Shown: in pieces, positions 6,669 to 13,478 of the stretch
How the letters are laid out: each line of letters opens with the position of its first letter
Numbering within the stretch: position 1 is the first letter of the stretch
Source of the DNA: JAGWAC01 sp038046265
GTDB taxonomy: Archaea; Nanobdellota; Nanobdellia; SCGC-AAA011-G17; JACPIM01
NCBI GenBank assembly: GCA_038046265.1
Contig: JBBSWN010000035.1
Location: forward strand, 1-19,143
Length of the DNA: 19,143 nt
Direction: 5' to 3'
Notes under the pieces: model-generated
Database searches by the model: none
What the model was told of the DNA's origin: nothing
The model's input: only the letters and a program-made list of their open reading frames with translations
Translations under genes and position numbers: made by a program

Positions 6669-6677
6669 TTTTAAAAA
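6669..6677 (+). promoter_or_regulatory. TATA box for the 6699 gene
   Basis: TTTTAAAAA lies 30 to 22 bases before the ATG at 6699, the spacing seen at the other leaderless genes here. Confidence 0.4.
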
Positions 6678-6698
6678 GCGGGATTTTTTGAAATTGTT

Positions 6699-7097
6699 AT
6701 GCAAGACAGAGATTACTACTTATTTAGACGGGAAGGAAAAATTGCTGTATATTCTCCAAAAATAGGAGGCTCAAAATATACTTTGTCAGGAAGATTAAAC
6801 TTGTCAAGCGGGTGGTTGTTTCCCACTTCTGAAGAAACAGCAAAGTTTCTTTTTGATCAATGTGGAAAAGAACGTTACAGGCCAAATTTAGTTTATGATG
6901 TTCCTCAAGAACATAAAAGTAATGGAAAAAATTTAGATTTAAAAGTTTTGAGAGCAATAAGAGAAAGTATAAGAAGCATTCATGATGAAGTTGAAAAAAA
7001 AGCGAGAGTAAGACAAAAAATCATGCCAAGAGAAAAGAGAAGCAGTGGCGAAAGAATAATAAGGATAAGAAGAGGGCAGAAAATTTCTATTTCTTAA
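6699..7097 (+). CDS. Hypothetical basic protein, 132 residues
   Basis: No family is recognised. Residues 1-65 are mixed, aromatic-rich and look globular, with a likely beta-hairpin over YLFRREGKIAVYSPK and an SGWLFPTSEE segment. Residues 78-104 form a charged helix. The last 30 residues are strongly basic (PREKRSSGERIIRIRRGQK), suggesting nucleic-acid or ribosome binding. There is a single Cys and no signal peptide or membrane segment. Its 3' end overlaps the convergent ASCH gene by 11 bases. The TATA box at standard spacing supports the start. RNA-binding is only an inference from charge. Confidence 0.65.
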   Translation: MQDRDYYLFRREGKIAVYSPKIGGSKYTLSGRLNLSSGWLFPTSEETAKFLFDQCGKERYRPNLVYDVPQEHKSNGKNLDLKVLRAIRESIRSIHDEVEKKARVRQKIMPREKRSSGERIIRIRRGQKISIS

Positions 7098-7518
7098 TTT
7101 TATTTACATCATCTACACAAATCCATGAAGCCATTGCCCCAAACCCTTTTTTATTTATGTTAAATGGGTAGACTTTTTCTGGATTTTTCAAGAAAATTAA
7201 AATACAATATCTCTTGTCCTTAAATAAATTAAAATACTTTTCAAGCTCACTATCATTTAAACCATCATCTCTTCCATATTTACAAAGAATTTCCTTTACC
7301 TTTTCTTGATTTAAGTCTTTAAACTGTTCTACTTTCTCGACTTCTGCCTTAATTTCAACAGGACACCCGGAATCTTTGAAAAAAACAATTTCACCAGGCT
7401 TAATTTTATCCCATGGGGAATATTTTGACTTATACCATCTAGACTCTATTTTCTTCTCTTTAGTCAATATTTTCCTAGTTAAATCCCAAGATTTGCGCAT
7501 AATGGCTATATGTTCCAC
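7087..7518 (-). CDS. ASCH/PUA-like domain protein
   Basis: ASCH domains share the PUA beta-barrel fold and are thought to bind RNA or modified nucleotides; some act as nucleases or amidohydrolases. The 143-residue protein shows the pattern: a helix ending in KILTKEKKIESRW (residues 16-28, with the typical E-S-R-W), then PWDKIKPGEIVFFKDSG (35-51), and a beta-strand with alternating Glu/Lys. The later part has a helical insert and the conserved-looking GFGAMASW segment. The start codon is GTG at 7518. The ATG six codons later is less likely because the TATA element at 7535-7547 lies 17-29 bases upstream of the GTG. The gene is divergent from the pyruvate dehydrogenase type operon and appears to share that element with it. 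The substrate is unknown. Confidence 0.75.
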   Translation of the reverse strand: MEHIAIMRKSWDLTRKILTKEKKIESRWYKSKYSPWDKIKPGEIVFFKDSGCPVEIKAEVEKVEQFKDLNQEKVKEILCKYGRDDGLNDSELEKYFNLFKDKRYCILIFLKNPEKVYPFNINKKGFGAMASWICVDDVNKIKK

Positions 7519-7534
7519 AATTTTAAGATGTAAG

Positions 7535-7547
7535 ATAAATTTATAAA
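7535..7547. promoter_or_regulatory. Shared bidirectional TATA element, ASCH gene / 2-oxoacid dehydrogenase operon
   Basis: ATAAATTTATAAA is nearly palindromic and is the only good TATA match in the 61-base divergent gap. On the minus strand it is 17-29 bases before the GTG at 7518. On the plus strand it is 45-33 bases before the ATG at 7580, which leaves room for a short leader holding a Shine-Dalgarno sequence. The same 13 bases occur at 16871-16883 between another divergent pair. Confidence 0.5.
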
Positions 7548-7568
7548 ATAATGTTAGCTCTATTTATT

Positions 7569-7575
7569 AGGTGAT
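7569..7575 (+). promoter_or_regulatory. Shine-Dalgarno sequence of the thioredoxin-like gene
   Basis: AGGTGAT is fully complementary to the conserved archaeal 16S rRNA 3' end (ATCACCT) and sits four bases before the ATG at 7580. Most single genes here have no such motif, so this operon's first gene uses leadered translation. Confidence 0.6.
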
Positions 7576-7579
7576 TTAA

Positions 7580-7849
7580 ATGGTTAAAAAAGAAGGAAGA
7601 CTTTTAATGTTTACTGGTTCTGAGTGCGTGCATTGTCACGAATCTGAACCTCTAATTGTCAGGCTAGAGAAAGAAAAGAAGGTAAAAATAGAAAAATTAG
7701 AAGTCTGGCATGATGCAAAAAATGCTGCTATTTTAGAGAAATTAGACAATGGCAAATGCGGAGGAGTGCCCTTTTTCTTTAATGAAAAAAATGGAAAATG
7801 GATTTGTGGAACTCCTGAATATGAAGAATTATTAGACTGGTTAGAATAA
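7580..7849 (+). CDS. Small thioredoxin-like CxxC protein in the 2-oxoacid dehydrogenase operon
   Basis: The 89-residue product has a minimal thioredoxin/glutaredoxin fold pattern: a strand (RLLMFTG), then the redox motif ECVHC (Cys16, Cys19) at the start of a helix, and a cis-proline-like GGVPFFF loop (Pro64). A final helix ends at the C-terminus. Two more cysteines (60, 76) lie close to the cis-Pro loop. There is no signal peptide, so it acts in the cytoplasm. It is the first gene of the operon and its stop overlaps the E1 alpha start (TAATG). A role in thiol/disulfide exchange linked to the complex, for example with the lipoyl dithiol, is an inference from position only. General redox upkeep is equally possible. 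The start is fixed by a strong Shine-Dalgarno sequence. Confidence 0.8.
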   Translation: MVKKEGRLLMFTGSECVHCHESEPLIVRLEKEKKVKIEKLEVWHDAKNAAILEKLDNGKCGGVPFFFNEKNGKWICGTPEYEELLDWLE

Positions 7850-8907
7850 TGCTGAAAAACTTAAAAAAATTTGATGTAAATAGATTAGAAATTCTTGATA
7901 CTAAAGGAAATTATGACAAAAAATTAATGCCAAAATTAAACAATAATGATGTAAAAAAATTATATGAATCAATGATATTGACAAGAATTTTTGACAGAAA
8001 AGCTTTGAATTTACAAAGACAGGGAAGATTAGGAACTTATGCTTCTATGGAAGGACAAGAAGCAACAATTATTGGAAGTTCTTATGCTTTAGAAAAAGAA
8101 GACTGGCTGTTTCCTTGCTTCAGAGAAAACGGTGCCTTAATTTTACGAGGCCAGCCAATGCACGAACTTTTAATGTACTGGGCAGGTGATGAAAGAGGAA
8201 TGAATGTTCCTAAAAATATAAATAATTTTCCAATTGCAATTCCAGTTGCTACCCAAATTCTTCATGCAGTAGGTGTTGGAATGGCAGCAAAAATAAAAAG
8301 CCATAAGACATGCAGCTTAGTTTATTTTGGAGATGGTGCAACTTCTGAAGGAGATTTTCATGAAGGCTTGAACATGGCTGGAGTCTATAAAGCTCCTGTT
8401 GTTTTCATCTGTCAAAATAATCAGTGGGCAATTTCAGTTCCAAGAGATAAGCAGACAAGTTCAGAAACTCTGGCGCAAAAGGCAGTTGCTTATGGCATCA
8501 ACGGAATTCAAGTAGATGGCAATGACATCTTTGCTGTTTACAAAGCAACTAAAGATGCTTTGGACAGTGCAAGAAAAGGTCAAGGTCCAACTTTAATTGA
8601 ATGTGAAACATATAGGATAAATGATCATACAACTTCTGACGATGCAAAAAAATACAGAGACTTAAAAGAAGTTGAAGAGTGGAAAAAGAAAGACCCAATT
8701 GTAAGATTGTGGAATTACATGAAAAAGAAAAAATTATGGTCAAAAGATTATGAAACAAAATTAATTTCTAAATTAACCAAAGATGTTGAAGATGCTGTAA
8801 AAAAAGCAGAATCAATGCCTAAACCAAAACCAGAAGACATGTTCAAGTATGTTTACAAAAATATGACTGAAAGACAGAAGAAAGAGCTTGGAGAATTAAA
8901 TGGCTAA
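7849..8907 (+). CDS. pdhA: Pyruvate/2-oxoacid dehydrogenase E1 component, alpha subunit
   Basis: With E1 beta this forms the thiamine-diphosphate-dependent decarboxylase that removes CO2 from pyruvate or a branched-chain 2-oxoacid and acylates the E2 lipoyl group. The 352-residue protein has the thiamine diphosphate/Mg motif GDG (161-163) followed 26 residues later by NN (190-191), as the family requires. The preceding segment (RQGRLGTYASMEGQEA; FPCFRENGALILRG) is typical of PdhA/AcoA-type E1 alpha. Substrate cannot be fixed by eye: pyruvate is the default, with branched-chain 2-oxoacids or acetoin as alternatives. The start overlaps the thioredoxin-like stop by one base and the end overlaps the E1 beta start by eight bases, so translation is coupled. 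Confidence 0.93.
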   Translation: MLKNLKKFDVNRLEILDTKGNYDKKLMPKLNNNDVKKLYESMILTRIFDRKALNLQRQGRLGTYASMEGQEATIIGSSYALEKEDWLFPCFRENGALILRGQPMHELLMYWAGDERGMNVPKNINNFPIAIPVATQILHAVGVGMAAKIKSHKTCSLVYFGDGATSEGDFHEGLNMAGVYKAPVVFICQNNQWAISVPRDKQTSSETLAQKAVAYGINGIQVDGNDIFAVYKATKDALDSARKGQGPTLIECETYRINDHTTSDDAKKYRDLKEVEEWKKKDPIVRLWNYMKKKKLWSKDYETKLISKLTKDVEDAVKKAESMPKPKPEDMFKYVYKNMTERQKKELGELNG

Positions 8908-9874
8908 ATTAAACTTAGTTGAAGCAATAAATTTAGGACTAAGGCAGGAAATGAATAGAGACAAGAATATAGTTATTTTAGGAGAAGATGTTGGAAAAGA
9001 CGGGGGAGTATTTAGAGTAACAGATGGATTGCAGAAATTATATGGAGAAAAAAGAGTTTTTGACAGCCCTTTATGCGAATCTGGAATTGTAGGAACTTCA
9101 ATTGGAATGGCTGTTTACGGATTAAGGCCTGTTTGTGAAATTCAGTTTGACGGTTTCATAATGCCTGGTTTTGACCAGATTATAACACACGCTGCAAGAA
9201 TAAGAAACAGGTCAAGAGGAAGATTTAATGTTCCTTTAGTTATAAGATGTCCTCATGGTGGCGGTATAAAAGCTTTAGAACATCATTCTGACTGCCCTGA
9301 AGTTTTATTTTCACATATTCCTGGATTAAAAGTTGTTATCCCATCTGGACCTTATGATGCAAAAGGATTATTAGCCAGCGCAATAAGAGATGATGATCCA
9401 GTATTGTTTTTTGAACCTAAAAAAATTTACAGATCTATCAGAGAGGAAGTTCCTGAAAAAGAATATATAATACCAATTGGAAAAGCAAAAATCTTGCAAG
9501 AAGGAAATGACATTACAATAATAAGTTATGGCGCCATAATTCATAAAGTTAAAGAAGCTGTTGACAAGATAAATGATGTAAGCTGCGAAATTATTGACTT
9601 AAGAACAATAAGCCCTTTAGATGAAGAAACTATTATTGAAAGCGTGAAAAAAACTGGTAGGGCTTTGATTGTTCACGAAGCTCCCAGAATGTTTGGAGCA
9701 GGAGCAGAAATAAGTGCTTTGATAAATGAAAATGCTTTGTTAAATTTAGAAGCACCAATTGAAAGAGTCACTGGATATGATGTAGTAGTTCCATTACCTA
9801 AATTAGAGGATTATCATATACCTAGTGTTGATAGAATAATAAATGGGATTAAAAAAGTAATAAATTTTAGCTGA
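8900..9874 (+). CDS. pdhB: Pyruvate/2-oxoacid dehydrogenase E1 component, beta subunit
   Basis: The 324-residue partner of E1 alpha, of usual length (about 325), completes the thiamine diphosphate site at the alpha-beta interface. It shows the N-terminal transketolase-like pyrimidine-binding domain with ILGEDVGKDGGVFRVT (about 26-41), FDSPLCESGIVG (about 54-65), and RCPHGGGIKALEHHSDCPE (about 115-133). These are hallmark E1 beta segments. The C-terminal transketolase domain carries IIDLRTISPLDEETI and a regulatory-looking HEAPRMFGAGAEI. The family assignment is firm. It starts eight bases inside the E1 alpha gene. Its stop codon overlaps the Shine-Dalgarno sequence of the following lipB. Confidence 0.94.
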   Translation: MAKLNLVEAINLGLRQEMNRDKNIVILGEDVGKDGGVFRVTDGLQKLYGEKRVFDSPLCESGIVGTSIGMAVYGLRPVCEIQFDGFIMPGFDQIITHAARIRNRSRGRFNVPLVIRCPHGGGIKALEHHSDCPEVLFSHIPGLKVVIPSGPYDAKGLLASAIRDDDPVLFFEPKKIYRSIREEVPEKEYIIPIGKAKILQEGNDITIISYGAIIHKVKEAVDKINDVSCEIIDLRTISPLDEETIIESVKKTGRALIVHEAPRMFGAGAEISALINENALLNLEAPIERVTGYDVVVPLPKLEDYHIPSVDRIINGIKKVINFS

Positions 9875-9878
9875 GGAG
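9873..9878 (+). promoter_or_regulatory. Shine-Dalgarno sequence of lipB
   Basis: GAGGAG shares its first two bases with the E1 beta stop codon TGA (9872-9874) and ends three bases before the ATG at 9882. It supports that ATG over the in-frame ATG at 9900. Confidence 0.5.
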
Positions 9879-9881
9879 ATT

Positions 9882-10619
9882 ATGACTTTGGACGACACAA
9901 TGAAAATTATTGATCTTGGAAAAATAAGATATGAAGACTCATTAGATTTCCAAATCAGCTTAGTAGAAAGAAGAAAAGAAGATTTAGAAACCGATACTTT
10001 AATTTTAGCAGAACACCCCCCAACAATTACTTTAGGAAGTGACGAAAAATGGAATGTCGTTAATGCGTCTGAAGAAGAAATCTTTAGAAAGGGAATTGAT
10101 TTACATAAAAATGGAAATGGTAAAAAATGGATAAGTAGGGGTGGAGGAGCAGCTTATTTAGGGCCCGGACAATTGATAGGTTATGTCGTTATGGATGTTT
10201 CGCAATACGGCATTTTTAATTTTTTACGAATGCTCGAAGAAGTTATGATGAAAACTGCAAAGGGTTTTGGAATTGAAATAAACAGGGTAGATCGTTTAAA
10301 TCCAAGCACAGATAAATTATATAGAGCTACATGGTATGAAAAAGATGGACGTTATTTTGTTTTATGCACAAAAGGAATTGGAATAAAGAGCTGGAAAGAT
10401 AAATTAATTACTCACCATGGTTTTGCCCTAAACGTAAATGAAGGATATGATCATTATGATCTGATTGATCCTTGTGGATTTCCAAAATCAGAAATAGAAC
10501 CAATCAGTATGCAAAAAATCTTGAAAAGAGAAATAAACATGAAAGAAGTTAAAGAAAAAATAGTCAGAAACTTTGGATATGTTTTCAAAAGGGAGATGGA
10601 ATATGGTGTATGCGTTTAA
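9882..10619 (+). CDS. lipB: LipB-family octanoyl/lipoyl transferase
   Basis: LipB enzymes move an octanoyl group from acyl carrier protein onto the lipoyl-domain lysine of E2, before sulfur insertion by lipoyl synthase. The 245-residue protein has the LipB signature: SRGGGAAYLGPGQLIGYVV (about 85-103), then THHGFALNVN (177-186), and IDPCGFP (195-201) with the catalytic cysteine at Cys198. The catalytic lysine is probably Lys164 in TKGIGIK, but a two-residue length difference from bacterial LipB in this stretch makes that uncertain. It lies between E1 beta and E2, so its target is almost surely the E2 that follows. Archaea do not use fatty-acyl membrane lipids, so the octanoyl donor is an open question. 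It could instead transfer lipoate or use another acyl donor. The end overlaps the E2 start by 17 bases. Confidence 0.85.
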   Translation: MTLDDTMKIIDLGKIRYEDSLDFQISLVERRKEDLETDTLILAEHPPTITLGSDEKWNVVNASEEEIFRKGIDLHKNGNGKKWISRGGGAAYLGPGQLIGYVVMDVSQYGIFNFLRMLEEVMMKTAKGFGIEINRVDRLNPSTDKLYRATWYEKDGRYFVLCTKGIGIKSWKDKLITHHGFALNVNEGYDHYDLIDPCGFPKSEIEPISMQKILKREINMKEVKEKIVRNFGYVFKREMEYGVCV

Positions 10620-11853
10620 GTTTCCAGATGTGGGTGAAGGAATTCATGAAGGTGAAATAGTCAAATGGCTTGTAAAAGAAGGAGATTTGATAAAAGAAGA
10701 CCAGCCTTTGGTTGAAATGCAGACAGACAAGGCTGTTGTTGAAATTCCCAGCCCCAAAGCAGGAAAAGTTCTTAAGCTAAACTTCAAAAACGGATCAACT
10801 GTAAAAGTAGGGGAAGTTTTATTATTAATAGAAGAGAAAGGCGGAAGTTCAAAAGTATCAACTGGAGTTGTTGGACAAATTGATGAGGAAAAAACAGAGG
10901 GGGAAAAAACAGAGAAAATATCTATTAGGCAAACTGGCAGCAAGTCTGTTGACGGAACTAATTTAGCTACTCCGAGAGTAAGAGCGCTTGCACAAAAATT
11001 AGGCGTTGAAATAAGTTCAATTAAAGGCACAGGAAAAAACGGAATAATTACAGAAGATGATATTATAAATTCCAGGAAAACTTTTTCAGAAAAAACTCTG
11101 CCAAAAACGCAAAGTGCAAAACCTGGAATAAAGGTTGTAAAGAAATATGATTTCTATGGTTATGTTGACAGAGTGCAACTAAAGGGAATAAGAAAAACAA
11201 TTGCAGAACACATGAGTACTGCTAAAGCAAAAATTCCTCATGTAACTCATATGGACATTGCTGACGTTACTCATCTATCAGAAATAAGGGAAAAAGAAAA
11301 GAAAAAACTTGAGAAAGAAAAAATAAAAATAACATACTTGCCATTTGTTATAAACGCTGTGATAAAAGCCTTAAAAGAACACCCCTACTTAAATTCAACT
11401 CTTGATGAAGAGAACAATGAAATAATATTAAAAAAATATTACAATATCGGGGTTGCTGTTGACACAGAAGATGGTTTAATGGTTCCAGTTGTAAAAGGTG
11501 CTGACAAAAAGAAGATTTCTGAGTTGGCAAAGGAAATCATGAGTTTAAGTAATTTAGCAAGAGAAAGAAAAATTGACTTAGGTGACTTAAAAGGAAGTAC
11601 TTTCACAATTACAAACGTAGGAAGTCTAGGCGGAATATTTGCAACACCAATAATCAACTATCCTGAATGCGCAATCTTGGCCTTGGGAAGAATCCAAGAC
11701 TCAGTTTTAGTTAAAGAAGGAAAAATGCAGATAAGAAAAACAATGCCGTTTTCACTTGCTTTTGACCACAGGATTATTGACGGGGCAGAAGCAGCCAAAT
11801 TTGCAAATAAAATAAAAGAAATTCTGGAAGATCCTGATTCCTTATTAGAATAA
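10603..11853 (+). CDS. pdhC: Dihydrolipoamide acyltransferase E2 of the 2-oxoacid dehydrogenase complex
   Basis: This is the core subunit that carries the swinging lipoyl arm and transfers the acyl group to CoA. The 416-residue protein has one lipoyl domain (about 2-78) with the modified lysine in QTDKAVVEIP (Lys43). A Glu/Ser/Thr-rich linker follows, then a peripheral-subunit (E3/E1) binding domain (about 121-154, ATPRVRALAQKLG...GTGKNGIITEDD). The catalytic domain ends in DHRIIDG, with His389 and Asp393 as catalytic residues. The start is the ATG at 10603, preceded by GGGAG and followed directly by the lipoyl-domain sequence. An upstream in-frame TTG at 10573 would add ten unrelated residues and is rejected. 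The intact binding domain implies that an E3 is encoded elsewhere. No terminator is obvious; the next gene has its own TATA box overlapping the stop. Confidence 0.94.
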   Translation: MVYAFKFPDVGEGIHEGEIVKWLVKEGDLIKEDQPLVEMQTDKAVVEIPSPKAGKVLKLNFKNGSTVKVGEVLLLIEEKGGSSKVSTGVVGQIDEEKTEGEKTEKISIRQTGSKSVDGTNLATPRVRALAQKLGVEISSIKGTGKNGIITEDDIINSRKTFSEKTLPKTQSAKPGIKVVKKYDFYGYVDRVQLKGIRKTIAEHMSTAKAKIPHVTHMDIADVTHLSEIREKEKKKLEKEKIKITYLPFVINAVIKALKEHPYLNSTLDEENNEIILKKYYNIGVAVDTEDGLMVPVVKGADKKKISELAKEIMSLSNLARERKIDLGDLKGSTFTITNVGSLGGIFATPIINYPECAILALGRIQDSVLVKEGKMQIRKTMPFSLAFDHRIIDGAEAAKFANKIKEILEDPDSLLE

Positions 11854-11863
11854 TTTAAATATA
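11854..11863 (+). promoter_or_regulatory. TATA box for the glycosyltransferase gene
   Basis: TTTAAATATA begins immediately after the E2 stop and lies 30 to 21 bases before the ATG at 11884. It supports that ATG over the upstream TTG at 11869, which would lie only about 10 bases from the box. Confidence 0.5.
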
Positions 11864-11883
11864 ATAATTTGCCAAAAATTAAG

Positions 11884-12597
11884 ATGGATAATTACCCAGG
11901 AATATTAGTTGGTATATTAACATGCGATCTGTACAATTATTGTGCAGATGAACTGGAGCAGACAATAAAGACATTTTCTTATCCAAATTATGATATCTTG
12001 TTTATAGATAATTCTGAGACTTATGAATTTTTTAATAAGTTAAAAGAAAAAGGGTTTAATGTTATAAAAACAAAAAGGTTGCAGAAATGGAGAGATATAT
12101 TACTAGAAGGGCATAATATTTTAATAGATAAGGCTTTAGAAGGAAATTATGATTTCTTGTTTTTGCTGGATGCAGACACTATTCCACCAAAAGATGTTCT
12201 TGAAAGACTAGTAAAACATAATAAGAAAGTTGTTAGTGGGCTTTATTTTAATTATTTTACTATAAATGGTGTAAGAGATTATTATCCTATAATCAGAATT
12301 GAAATTCCAGGTGAAAAAGAAAAGTGGACAGTACCAAATCAGGATATTTGGGGTACAAAGGAATTAATAAAAATAGTTTGTGCAGGAACTGGATGCTTAC
12401 TGCTTCACAAAGATATTATAAAGAAGTATAAGTTTTGGTATGAAAAAGAGAGTAAAGGGGCTGATGATATATTTTTCTTTAAATCTTTATTAAATGATAA
12501 TGTAGGGGCGTGGTGCGACACTTCTATAATCTGTAAACATTTACTCAAAAACAAACTAGTGTTTGCCAAAGACTTTTATAAAAGTGGAGAATATTAA
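11884..12597 (+). CDS. GT-A fold glycosyltransferase (family 2-like)
   Basis: The 237-residue protein has the GT-A layout. An N-terminal Rossmann-like part holds a strand (GILVGILTC) and a nucleotide-region LFIDNS. A DxD-type metal/nucleotide-sugar site reads LLDADTIPP (Asp96, Asp98). The acceptor half has AGTGCLLLHKDI, GADDIFFF and WCDTSIICKH. The GxGC...L and ADD...F patterns match family 2-like transferases that act on surface glycans or lipids. There is no membrane segment, so it is cytoplasmic or peripheral, and the sugar and acceptor are unknown. The ATG at 11884 is chosen because the TATA box sits at leaderless distance; the frame continues five codons upstream to a TTG. The gene seems independent of the operon before it. 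Confidence 0.8.
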   Translation: MDNYPGILVGILTCDLYNYCADELEQTIKTFSYPNYDILFIDNSETYEFFNKLKEKGFNVIKTKRLQKWRDILLEGHNILIDKALEGNYDFLFLLDADTIPPKDVLERLVKHNKKVVSGLYFNYFTINGVRDYYPIIRIEIPGEKEKWTVPNQDIWGTKELIKIVCAGTGCLLLHKDIIKKYKFWYEKESKGADDIFFFKSLLNDNVGAWCDTSIICKHLLKNKLVFAKDFYKSGEY

Positions 12598-12598
12598 G

Positions 12599-12609
12599 TT
12601 TTATATATA
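12599..12609 (+). promoter_or_regulatory. TATA box for the DUF1385 gene
   Basis: TTTTATATATA lies 31 to 21 bases before the ATG at 12630, two bases after the glycosyltransferase stop. It gives a leaderless transcript. Confidence 0.5.
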
Positions 12610-12629
12610 GCGACAAATTCGTTCTTAAA

Positions 12630-13460
12630 ATGGAAGCAATTGGCGGGCAGGCATTGATTGAAGGCGTTTTAATGAGAAACAAAAACAAAATAGGAATATC
12701 TGTCAGGAAAAGCAATGGCAGAATAAAAACAGAAAAACAGAATTTTGACTTGTTTGACAAGTACAGAAAAATCCCTTTTTTAAGAGGTATTTTTGTCTTG
12801 ATTGAGACTTTGTATTTAGGAACGAAGGCTTTAATTTATAGTGCAAATGAAGCTACAGATGAAGGAGAAGAAGTAAGCAAAAGAGAAATATTTTTCAGCA
12901 TCTTTTTTTCAGTAATATTTGCCCTTGGGTTTTTTGTTTTACTCCCTTTATACTTGACTAAAATTTTTGTTAGCGGAGGAATTTTGTTTAACATTGTTGA
13001 TGGATTATTGAGGGTGCTGGTTTTTGTTTTGTATGTTATCGGAATTTCCTTTATGAAAGATATTAAAAGAGTATTCCAATATCACGGGGCAGAACACATG
13101 GCTGTTCACTGCTATGAGCACGAGAAAAAACTAACTGTAAAAAACTGCAGAAATTATTCTACTATTCATGTAAGATGCGGAACTAATTTTTTATTTATTG
13201 TATTAATATTAAGTATTATTGTTTTTTCTTTTATTACTAGTGATAATTTCGTTGTAAAAATATTGTCAAGAATTATTTTAATACCAGTAATAGCATCATT
13301 GTCTTATGAATTTTTAAAATTAAGCGCTAAATTTGAGAATTTCTTTTTAATAAAAATATTAACAAAACCGGGTTTATTGTTACAGAAAATTACAACAAGA
13401 AAACCAGATGACAAGCAAATCGAAGTTGCTATTTCTGCTTTAAAATTAGTTTTAAAATAA
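12630..13460 (+). CDS. DUF1385 (YqhQ-like) membrane protein
   Basis: The 276-residue protein matches the DUF1385/YqhQ family. It has the N-terminal GGQALIEGVLMR (5-16) and a central HGAEHMAVHCYE...LTV (152-170). A further signature is STIHVRCGTNFLF (177-189), with conserved His, Cys and Glu residues. About four hydrophobic segments are visible, near residues 86-113, 117-141, 186-202 and 211-228. The family is best known from Gram-positive bacteria, and its biochemical role is not established. His and Cys conservation around two membrane segments suggests a metal or redox site, which is an inference. It has its own TATA box and is followed 18 bases later by the dihydrouridine synthase gene, whose TATA box lies inside its last codons. 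Confidence 0.88.
   Translation: MEAIGGQALIEGVLMRNKNKIGISVRKSNGRIKTEKQNFDLFDKYRKIPFLRGIFVLIETLYLGTKALIYSANEATDEGEEVSKREIFFSIFFSVIFALGFFVLLPLYLTKIFVSGGILFNIVDGLLRVLVFVLYVIGISFMKDIKRVFQYHGAEHMAVHCYEHEKKLTVKNCRNYSTIHVRCGTNFLFIVLILSIIVFSFITSDNFVVKILSRIILIPVIASLSYEFLKLSAKFENFFLIKILTKPGLLLQKITTRKPDDKQIEVAISALKLVLK
13450..13459 (+). promoter_or_regulatory. TATA box for the dihydrouridine synthase gene
   Basis: TTTTAAAATA lies 29 to 20 bases before the ATG at 13479, inside the end of the preceding gene. It may coexist with readthrough from that gene. Confidence 0.35.
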
Positions 13461-13478
13461 ACGAATTATGTTTTAAAA

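Noticed and set aside
6538..6698. Possible tRNA or structured RNA in the largest intergenic gap
   Set aside because: No cloverleaf, T-loop GTTC or box A/B-like sequence is present. Only the terminator stem-loop and TATA elements can be supported.
10573..10602. E2 start at an upstream TTG
   Set aside because: It adds ten residues unlike any lipoyl domain. The ATG at 10603 has GGGAG at good spacing and starts at the lipoyl domain.
10644..11030. 128-codon minus-strand open frame inside the E2 gene
   Set aside because: It is antisense to a confidently identified lipoyl and binding domain, with composition expected of a shadow frame and no promoter.
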